NCBI GenBank assembly: GCA_905479595.1
Contig: CAJQND010000423.1
Location: 1-14,290, forward strand
Source: an uncultured Hyphomicrobiales bacterium
Lineage (GTDB): Bacteria > Pseudomonadota > Alphaproteobacteria > Rhizobiales > CAJQND01
Reading direction: 5' to 3'
Length of the DNA stretch: 14,290 nt
In this document: piece after piece, positions 1-6,455 of the stretch
Layout: each line of letters opens with the position of its first letter
How positions within the stretch are numbered: position 1 is the first letter of the stretch
Notes under the pieces: model-generated
Databases searched by the model: none
The model's input: the letters and a program-made list of their open reading frames with translations, nothing else
Told to the model about the DNA's origin: nothing
Made by a program: the position numbers and the translations under genes

Positions 1-243
1 TCAATTTGGGCAAAGAGCGACACAAACGTGCGAGAAGCTTTTGACCGGGCGTTGCGGAAGCGCTTTGATTTCGCCGCATGGATGTTCGCACAAGCAGGGT
101 TCTCTCCGGAAGACGCGCAAGCAAGGGGCCGCATGATGGTCGCTTATCTCATGGGAGAATCGGCAACGGACTTAAAGACAAAGGATAACTGGCAGGGCGT
201 GATAAAAAAACAGTTCGAGATTTTGATAGCGCCACAGAACTGA
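1..243 (+). CDS. TetR/AcrR-family regulator, C-terminal part (cut by left edge)
   Basis: The reading frame is open from the first base to the TGA at 241-243, so this is the last ~80 codons of a gene that starts outside the window. The GTG at 28 is an internal valine rather than a likely start. The visible part is helical, with a pattern (aromatic-rich helix, then AGFSPEDAQARGRMMVAYLM, then a short tail) that resembles the last ligand-domain helices of TetR-family repressors, where a conserved 'G(F)..eeA..RA' segment precedes the dimerisation helix. The DNA-binding domain is not visible, so the family call rests on this C-terminal pattern only. No terminator hairpin is seen before the next gene. 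Its target cannot be inferred. Confidence 0.55.
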   Translation, partial: SIWAKSDTNVREAFDRALRKRFDFAAWMFAQAGFSPEDAQARGRMMVAYLMGESATDLKTKDNWQGVIKKQFEILIAPQN

Positions 244-364
244 TGAGATGACCTTGGAAGGATAAGGTGTTTGCAATTTAAGTATTGAAAATAGCGGAAA
301 ATGAGATCTATTGAAGGTTTCTCTGCGTAACTCGAACTTTCAACGAACTGAATCGGGCTGGGGC

Positions 365-1756
365 ATGATTTTTTCAAGGTATGAATGCGGTAAATCCGCA
401 AGTGAATTGCGTAATTCTTGGGCAACCATTGATCGGTTGCGCCAATCTCTGCTTGTATGGATGACCCTTTGTGCGATGGCGTTTGCCACGTTCGCACCCG
501 CTGCACTGGCCCAGGATAAGCAAGACCCTGCGGCAGCCGAAGCGCCGCCCGCCATTGAACTTCCCGAAGTCAACATCGCCGATGCCGAGTTTGCCCTGAG
601 GTTGGTCCATTTGACGAATGCGGAGCTCAAGGAAACCGCGAAAGAGTGGCTCAAGATTGCACAGGCGCAGACCAAACATGCCGCCGACATAAATATCGCG
701 CTCGCTTCCGCTGATGGTCCAACCGCTGAACGCCTCAGGGCTGATCTCGGAACTGCGACCATTAAACGCCAACTTCTATTCGAGAAGCTGGAGCTTATTC
801 TCAAGGAATGGGAGGCAAAAGGCGCAAAGCCGGAAGATGTGACAGAGTACAGAAACTATGCTGGCGCTGTGGTGAGAAACGAACTGAAATCGACCGATGC
901 CAAAACGCTGAGCAAATGGTTCTTAAGTTGGTTGACCTCCACAGATGGTGGCGGAAAAATCGGCTTGTTATTGCTCTCTCTCGTTGCCTGTCTGTTTTTC
1001 GTAATGTTTCTGGCGAAAGTTTTGACCGGGTTTGTGAAGCGGGCGCTGCACAAGATCCCGGATATGTCGAACTTGCTCCGAGGGTTTGTATCCAAGATCG
1101 CCTACTGGATTATCATGGCACTTGGCGTAATCATCACACTCTCCTTGTTTGGCATTGATATGACCCCGTTGCTGGCGGTGTTTGGCGGGGCCAGCTTCAT
1201 TATCGGCTTTGCAATGCAAAGCACTCTGAGCAACCTTGCCAGTGGACTTCTGCTCATGATCACCAAGCCATTTGATGTAGGCGATGTGATTGATGCTGCC
1301 GGCGTTGCCGGAACCGTGCAAAATGTCAGCATTGTTTCAACAACCATCCTGACCTTTGACAATCAGGTCATTGTCGTACCCAACACCAAGGTTTGGGACA
1401 GTGTCATTACGAATGTAAACGCCAGCGACATCCGTCGTGTCGATCTAACGTTCGGCATTGGCTATGACGACGATATCGACCTGGCACGGCAAACGCTCTC
1501 GACCCTGGTTTCGAACCATCCGCTGGTGCTTAGCGATCCTGCGCCCAACATCCGTGTCCATGAACTTGCAGACTCTTCGGTGAACATCATTTGCCGCCCC
1601 TGGGCGAAGTCAGATGACTACTGGGATGTTTATTGGGACCTGCTGCAGCAGGCCAAAGAGCGCTTTGACGCTGTTGGACTTTCCATTCCGTTCCCGCAGC
1701 GCGATGTGCATCTGCATCAAGCTGGCAATGGCGCGGCAGAATTGGCAGCAAAATAA
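365..1756 (+). CDS. MscS-family mechanosensitive ion channel with exported N-terminal domain
   Basis: Inner-membrane channel that would open under membrane tension to release solutes during hypo-osmotic shock. Numbering is from the ATG at 365 (463 aa). Residues ~29-49 form a signal-peptide-like segment ending in PAALA. A helical, charged periplasmic region follows (~67-160). Transmembrane helices lie at ~198-220 and ~241-263, and the pore-lining TM3 at ~268-300 contains the small-residue pattern FGGASFIIGFAMQSTLSNLA typical of MscS. The beta domain follows (KPFDVGDVI ... VPNTKVWDSVITN), then the C-terminal alpha/beta domain to ~447. The start is uncertain: the frame is open further upstream to a TTG at 311, and a TTG at 437 would give a short, classical signal peptide. 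None has a strong Shine-Dalgarno site. The next gene begins 46 bases downstream and may be co-transcribed. Confidence 0.9.
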   Translation: MIFSRYECGKSASELRNSWATIDRLRQSLLVWMTLCAMAFATFAPAALAQDKQDPAAAEAPPAIELPEVNIADAEFALRLVHLTNAELKETAKEWLKIAQAQTKHAADINIALASADGPTAERLRADLGTATIKRQLLFEKLELILKEWEAKGAKPEDVTEYRNYAGAVVRNELKSTDAKTLSKWFLSWLTSTDGGGKIGLLLLSLVACLFFVMFLAKVLTGFVKRALHKIPDMSNLLRGFVSKIAYWIIMALGVIITLSLFGIDMTPLLAVFGGASFIIGFAMQSTLSNLASGLLLMITKPFDVGDVIDAAGVAGTVQNVSIVSTTILTFDNQVIVVPNTKVWDSVITNVNASDIRRVDLTFGIGYDDDIDLARQTLSTLVSNHPLVLSDPAPNIRVHELADSSVNIICRPWAKSDDYWDVYWDLLQQAKERFDAVGLSIPFPQRDVHLHQAGNGAAELAAK

Positions 1757-1802
1757 GGGTTTAACTGGCCGCAAATTCTGATGAAAAAACGGAGGTTTTC
1801 AA

Positions 1803-2318
1803 ATGACACCCTCACCAACATTCGCAGCACGCGCGACCAAATTATTCAAAGATTTAGCACTTGCGCTCTTTAACGCGACCATGGTGCTTATCATTGTTGC
1901 ATCCGTCTCGGCATTCATTCTGCTCAATAAAGTAGATACCTTCAGCAAGGATGTTGCTGAGAATGCGGCGAGTGCGGCCATTGGGGCAGTGGGTTTGAAC
2001 CCCGGTCAAATGGCGCAAAAACTGGATGATATTTCGACATCCATAAGTGACCTCAATGGCACACTTAAGGCAAGAAAAACCAGCACAACCGCACTGGTAG
2101 CAGGAGAAAGTTCTTCACAAGAAGATATGAAGATTGAGCGCCTTACCCGCCAACTGAACGAAGTCAATTTGGCACTAAATGAACTCGTCGCTAGGAAGTC
2201 ACTGTTTACCGATCAGGTAATCGAAAAGACCGGGGCGGTGCTGTCTGAGAGCTTGATCAGGGTACGCGATTGTTCCCCGGCAGATGAGCAGAAAACGGTT
2301 ACAGCTCCATCTTCATGA
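1803..2318 (+). CDS. Small single-pass membrane protein with coiled coil, unknown function
   Basis: I do not recognise a family for this 171-residue protein. It has a short basic N-terminus (R10, K13, K16), one strong transmembrane helix at ~18-42, an alanine-rich stretch, and a charged helical region at ~107-132 with heptad-like leucines, likely a coiled coil. The tail is polar and holds a single cysteine (C157). Topology is probably N-in with the coiled coil in the periplasm. A strong ribosome site, GGAGG at 1791-1795, sits 7 bases before the ATG and fixes the start. It follows the MscS channel by 46 bases on the same strand without a visible terminator, so joint expression, and perhaps a role as a channel accessory protein, is possible but unproven. 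Confidence 0.75.
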   Translation: MTPSPTFAARATKLFKDLALALFNATMVLIIVASVSAFILLNKVDTFSKDVAENAASAAIGAVGLNPGQMAQKLDDISTSISDLNGTLKARKTSTTALVAGESSSQEDMKIERLTRQLNEVNLALNELVARKSLFTDQVIEKTGAVLSESLIRVRDCSPADEQKTVTAPSS

Positions 2319-2461
2319 ATCCCGATTTCCAGAACTCGCATTGTGATAGGACGTGTTGGTAGGTAAATTTTGGAAGGTTATTCTTGAAATAGCCAATATT
2401 TAAATGCTTAAGCTTTGGAAATAGACGTCATCGCTTCGTAAATGTGTTGGGAAATTTGCAA

Positions 2462-4048
2462 ATGCGCACATCGTTTACATTTCGAAATATTGCATTGTTG
2501 CTTGCCGCTGCCTGCTTAGCGCCTGGCCAGGTATATGCCAGCGAGAAAACACCGGATTACGGAATTTTCTACCAGCGGTATGAGCCGACTTTTTATACCG
2601 GTTTTGCCCCCAGAACCGAGGACCCGGCGCGCATCCATATTCAAATCGGTCGTGGTAATCAGGTTCGCATGACGGCAGTGTTGTCTGAAAATACAATGGA
2701 CACCTATGTCCGCGATCTGGCTGTTCGCTACCGGATCTATAAATCTCTCATTGACGATAAAAAACTGGAACTGACCCAGAACGCTGGCTTTGAAGAATTC
2801 GAACAAACGATCCTTGAACGTGGTGTTGCAAAACTCGTTCAGGAAGAGGCGGGACTTGCCTCAACACAACTGCGCGATCGCAACATGTCTTTTATGAAAG
2901 CACTCAATCCTGGCCGGGTGTTTGATATTCGCATGCCGGTCGACAAAGTCATCGGCAACTGGCTGGATCAGTTGACCAAAAATGATTTTAAAACAACCAA
3001 ACTGCCAAGGCAGTTGGACATCATAAATGCTATGCTACCCACCAGATTGCATTTTGCTGAATTGAAGCCTGAAACTCAGGTGGAACTTAAGGGCCTGCTG
3101 GCCAACGTACGTGGTTCAAAATCCAAAACCCGTCAGGCACGTGTTGATGAAATCCGCTCTGATTATCTCGCACTGCTCAATGGGTTAACAGCAGGCCGTT
3201 ACACTGTCAGTGGAAAGCAGTTTGCATTCACGGAATTTACCGCGATTTTTCCAATTGGCAGTTTCAATGGGTACACAACATACAAGGGGCAAAAAATTCC
3301 CCTTTATCCAACACCGGGCCGCCGCGCCTTAACCACCCATCAGCGCTCTAAGACTGTGGACCATATTCCAGATGCGACGGAATACAGTTATTCACCTTGG
3401 ATTCCGTACATGCATGTGGGCAAGCGGCTTCATAATTCTTTTCATACGCTTTGGTGGAAAATGGATCCATCGAAGGTCTCATTTCTGCCACCAGAGTTGC
3501 GCAATGCGCCAATTAGCGAACGCAGCGGCAAAAAGTACAAGTATCTCTGGCTTCTTTCCCGTGGGCCGATGTCGCATGGTTGCACCCACGTGAACACCGG
3601 ACATATTGGCGAGATGCGGCAAATAATGCCGGCCGAGACGGAGCGGCTTTACGAGATCGATGTGTTCTTGAACAAATCCTACCAGTTTGACGTATTCGAT
3701 ATAGATGGCGACCTGGTTCCCGAAGTGATGGGGGTCAAATATTTCTATGCATATGGATTAAAGAACAAGCTTGCAGCGGGGCAACGCGCGCCAGCCGAAC
3801 GCCAAGCTTATTATAAATGGCTATATGGCGGTGCGTTAAAGATAGACGCCAAAGGCGAGGGCTATTTCGAACGCGCTGAGGACGGAAGGTTCCTGAAGCG
3901 TAAGCCGGCGAGGGGCAAACTGCACAAAAATATCCGTCTGTATGAAGCAGAGTTCGCGCCGCAGAGGTTGCAGTTCTACAAGCACAAAGGCATTCCGTTT
4001 GCCCGTGAATTGCGCAAAGCTGGCGCAAGTTACGCCGTAGCGTTTTAA
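2462..4048 (+). CDS. Exported protein with divergent YkuD (L,D-transpeptidase-like) motif
   Basis: A 528-residue protein, much longer than small L,D-transpeptidases. The ATG at 2462 is preferred over the in-frame GTG at 2444 because it gives a clean signal peptide (basic start, hydrophobic ~10-20, probable cleavage after VYA at 26) and has GGGAA 9 bases upstream. The C-terminal half carries MSHGCTHVNTGHIGEM (~370-385), with Cys374 in the SHGC core of the YkuD catalytic site. Upstream histidines in YMHVGKRLHNSFH (~316-328) would match the family's conserved HG histidine region. Classical enzymes have SHGCxR; here His376 stands where Arg is usual. If active, it would cross-link or modify peptidoglycan through a cysteine acyl-enzyme. 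The N-terminal ~230 residues are helical and unassigned. The gene is 143 bases downstream of the coiled-coil gene and probably has its own promoter. Confidence 0.65.
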   Translation: MRTSFTFRNIALLLAAACLAPGQVYASEKTPDYGIFYQRYEPTFYTGFAPRTEDPARIHIQIGRGNQVRMTAVLSENTMDTYVRDLAVRYRIYKSLIDDKKLELTQNAGFEEFEQTILERGVAKLVQEEAGLASTQLRDRNMSFMKALNPGRVFDIRMPVDKVIGNWLDQLTKNDFKTTKLPRQLDIINAMLPTRLHFAELKPETQVELKGLLANVRGSKSKTRQARVDEIRSDYLALLNGLTAGRYTVSGKQFAFTEFTAIFPIGSFNGYTTYKGQKIPLYPTPGRRALTTHQRSKTVDHIPDATEYSYSPWIPYMHVGKRLHNSFHTLWWKMDPSKVSFLPPELRNAPISERSGKKYKYLWLLSRGPMSHGCTHVNTGHIGEMRQIMPAETERLYEIDVFLNKSYQFDVFDIDGDLVPEVMGVKYFYAYGLKNKLAAGQRAPAERQAYYKWLYGGALKIDAKGEGYFERAEDGRFLKRKPARGKLHKNIRLYEAEFAPQRLQFYKHKGIPFARELRKAGASYAVAF

Positions 4049-4051
4049 CGT

Positions 4052-4477
4052 CTAAAAGCCCGCATGATGTTTGGGTTTGCCAGCGGTCTGAATTCCAAAC
4101 TTGAATTCAATCTTTTCCGAATAGGGATTTTCTGGCGTCACCAAGGTTGATGGGAACGCGGGTTGATTTGGGCTGTCTGGAAAGTGCTGCGTTCCAAGAC
4201 AAAAGCCGCTCCGCGTTTTAAAGACCCCTCCAAGATTGTTGCCGGAATAAAACTGCACACCAGGCTGAGTTGAGGATACCAAAAGCGTGCGTCCGGAATC
4301 TGGCGCACTTACTTCGGCAACTGGCCGGAGGTTTCCAGGCACCCCATCGACGACAAAATTATGATCGTATCCACCGGCAATTTCTAACTGGTAATGCATT
4401 GGCGTTCGATCTACGTCGATGTTTCTCCCGGAACGGAAATCGAAGGGTGTTCCTTCGACAGGCGCGATCTGACCCAT
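4052..4477 (-). pseudogene. galM: Aldose 1-epimerase (galM) remnant, C-terminal ~141 codons only
   Basis: The translated text matches the C-terminal third of aldose 1-epimerases: APVEGTPFDFRSG, then GGYDHNFV with the sugar-binding Asp, LRPVAEVSAPDSGRT, STQPGVQFYSGN, and QHFPDSPNQPAFPSTLV. Full-length enzymes are ~340-380 residues. The N-terminal beta-sandwich part with the catalytic histidine is absent here. The catalytic glutamate, normally in GFCLETQ, is glycine in this copy (GFCLGTQ; codon GGA instead of GAA), so both catalytic residues are missing. The similarity starts at the stop codon of the upstream metallophosphoesterase: TGATG makes its TGA overlap a possible ATG at 4477. The remaining frame has no internal stop or frameshift, so a 141-residue protein could still be made by translational coupling. 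The natural C-terminus and stop are present. Confidence 0.8.
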
Positions 4478-5709
4478 CAGTTTTTGCACGCCATTTGGCG
4501 ACCTGTGATTTCGCACTGGAATTTCTTCTGGCTGTTAGCGTCCAGTGCCTCCATCCGCCACGCGTCCACCCCGGTCTTTGTCAACATTAGGAAACCGAAA
4601 CTTCCATCATTGACTGCTTGCTTGACCCGGCTACCCGCAACTTCGAAATCATACTTTACATCCGTCGGCATAGGGTCGAGCAGTGTTCCGCCATTGCCTG
4701 AAATCACCTGCGTTGGACCATGCGCAATATCCAACGCCTGAAAGGCATGTAGATGACCGGACAAAACAAGATTGACCGCTTCTGGCATCGTCTGGCCAAA
4801 AGCCTCTCTTTGGGTGTCGTCGCCATCGATGACCTCTCCGAAGGCGCGCATATGGGCCCATAATGGCCGATGCGTCAGGAACCATGTTTCTAATTTCAGA
4901 TCTTTGAAAACCTGATCTGCCATGTTTCGGTATTCGGGCAGGCGCTTCCTGGAGCTTTCCGGTGCGCGGCCGTCAGATGCATCGAAAACAATCAAATTCA
5001 GGTTGGCAAGAAGTGCCTTCCAAGGCGCGGAAGCTGCCAGGCATTTGACAGGAACTGGCCCGGCAGCAAGGTAGCGAAACCAACCCTCACCATTGCGTCC
5101 GCACCCTTCATGATTGCCCCGCACAAAAACAAACGGCACTTGAGATAATAGGTGCTGCGCCGGGGTCAGCCAGTCTGCGGCCCAGGTCTGCATTTTGTCG
5201 CCATAAGGAGAACCAAGGCAGTCTGCAGTGGGTGGACACGGAGAGCCACGATAAATGTAGTCGCCAACGTGGATCACGAGGCCAGGGTCCTGGGCGGCAA
5301 TCGCGGTTGCAATCTTGTTTAGTGGCCAGGCATCTTTGTTGTTGCAGGCTTGTGCTCTTTGTCCCCGGATACGGCACCCTGTATCTCCAACCACAGCAAT
5401 TTTCGTGACATTTGACCGGAGAACGGCGAGAGGCTTCCCGTCTAGACTTAAGCTGGAGGTGGAGCTTGGTACGCGTTTTTCACATACCAGGTTTGGAAAC
5501 TGCGCATTTGGTAATGCGCGTATTGTCATAGCTGAGGGTTTTCCATCGATCATCAGTGATGGGCAGTGATCGACGCTTGTGATGACGCGCGCGCTAAGCC
5601 CGGCATCAGGCGCAAGTTGCGTCCAGTAATTCAGTGTTTTGGAAAAAACAGGCGAACTGGTGCCAAGAACAAAAACCAATACTGTTAACCAGGCAGCTTG
5701 GTGCTTCAT
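4477..5709 (-). CDS. Exported metallophosphoesterase (calcineurin-like)
   Basis: A 410-residue phosphoesterase with a signal peptide (hydrophobic ~6-18, probable cleavage after VFS at 23), so it acts in the periplasm or outside. The metal-site motifs of the family appear in order: VVGDTG (D109), HVGDY (D150), RGNHE (N199-H200), LTHRPLW (H280) and SGHLH (H319, H321). These would bind two metals that activate water for phosphoester hydrolysis. The substrate is unknown. It holds ten cysteines, including a pair near the end (C399, C408), suggesting disulfides after export and a native C-terminus. ATG at 5709 is chosen for the signal peptide. It lacks a good ribosome site, and a GTG 14 codons upstream (5751) is an alternative. 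The 3' end abuts the galM remnant. The gene lies 67 bases after the GntR gene on the same strand, without a visible terminator between them. Confidence 0.88.
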   Translation of the reverse strand: MKHQAAWLTVLVFVLGTSSPVFSKTLNYWTQLAPDAGLSARVITSVDHCPSLMIDGKPSAMTIRALPNAQFPNLVCEKRVPSSTSSLSLDGKPLAVLRSNVTKIAVVGDTGCRIRGQRAQACNNKDAWPLNKIATAIAAQDPGLVIHVGDYIYRGSPCPPTADCLGSPYGDKMQTWAADWLTPAQHLLSQVPFVFVRGNHEGCGRNGEGWFRYLAAGPVPVKCLAASAPWKALLANLNLIVFDASDGRAPESSRKRLPEYRNMADQVFKDLKLETWFLTHRPLWAHMRAFGEVIDGDDTQREAFGQTMPEAVNLVLSGHLHAFQALDIAHGPTQVISGNGGTLLDPMPTDVKYDFEVAGSRVKQAVNDGSFGFLMLTKTGVDAWRMEALDANSQKKFQCEITGRQMACKN

Positions 5710-5776
5710 AAATTTTTTTAAACTTGCATCGCGGAGGAAATTTGGCACGTTCGTTCGCCCATAAAGCTGCAGAAGT

Positions 5777-6451
5777 TCAGTGTTGCTCGACAAGCCAGTT
5801 CCGAACTGTCTCGAATTTATTCTCCATATGCCGCCTGAGGATTTTGGCAAGCCGCCGGCCATCGCGTTTTTCCAGTGCTGACAAAATCTCTTCGTGTTCC
5901 TCAACAGCCTGCTGCCAGCGGGGTTGAGACATGTTGGCGAGATAACGTGCCCGGCGTACGCGCGCGGCAAGTGAACGGTATTGCGCGGCCAGTGTGGCGT
6001 TGCGCGAAGCTTTCAATATTGTTTCATGGATTTGCTGATTGGTCCGGAAATACTCATCCAGGTTTTCATTTTCGTAATGGCCAATCATTTCCTGATGGAG
6101 TGCTGCAACCTGCTCAATTTCTTCATCTGTAATATGCTTGCACGCCAATTCACCAGATAATGCTTCCAGAGCACCCATGACAGGAAATACTTCTTCAAGT
6201 TCCTCCAATGTCAGCTTTCTCACCCAGGCACCACGATTGATTTCAAGGGAAATCAAGCCATCCACGGCCAGAACTTTCAAGGCTTCGCGCATAGGTGTGC
6301 GCGAAACCCCAAACTGCGTACACAATTCCTTTTCCGGCACTTTTGATCCCGCCGGCAAGGTACCATCCGTGATCAGGCCCCTGATCCGTTCAACCAGCTC
6401 TTCATGCAAAGAAGGGCGCGAGATCATTTGAATTGGTTGGCTTAAATTCAT
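5777..6451 (-). CDS. GntR-family transcriptional regulator, FadR/FCD subfamily
   Basis: A 224-residue one-component regulator of full family length. The winged helix-turn-helix spans ~12-75, with the recognition segment FGVSRTPMREALKVL (47-61), and the helical FCD effector domain spans ~80-215. Likely metal or ligand residues are H142, H186 and H208. The fourth position, four residues before H142, is Asn138 rather than the more common Asp. FCD regulators usually sense carboxylic acids and repress the pathway that uses them. The gene starts 4 bases after the FAD/Fe-S dehydrogenase, and its ribosome site (AGGAAAGGGG) lies inside that gene's end, so the two are probably translationally coupled. 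It most likely controls this operon, itself and the divergent aminotransferase/TRAP genes through the palindrome at 9403-9420. The effector is presumably the transported hydroxy acid or its oxidation product (inference). Confidence 0.92.
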   Translation of the reverse strand: MNLSQPIQMISRPSLHEELVERIRGLITDGTLPAGSKVPEKELCTQFGVSRTPMREALKVLAVDGLISLEINRGAWVRKLTLEELEEVFPVMGALEALSGELACKHITDEEIEQVAALHQEMIGHYENENLDEYFRTNQQIHETILKASRNATLAAQYRSLAARVRRARYLANMSQPRWQQAVEEHEEILSALEKRDGRRLAKILRRHMENKFETVRNWLVEQH

Positions 6452-6455
6452 CGTT

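Noticed and set aside
144..506. 120-codon - strand frame between the TetR fragment and mscS
   Set aside because: It overlaps both + strand genes, has no family resemblance and no ribosome site.
5710..5970. N-terminal extension of the metallophosphoesterase frame
   Set aside because: It overlaps the 3' end of gntR in another frame and precedes a proper signal peptide that begins at 5709.
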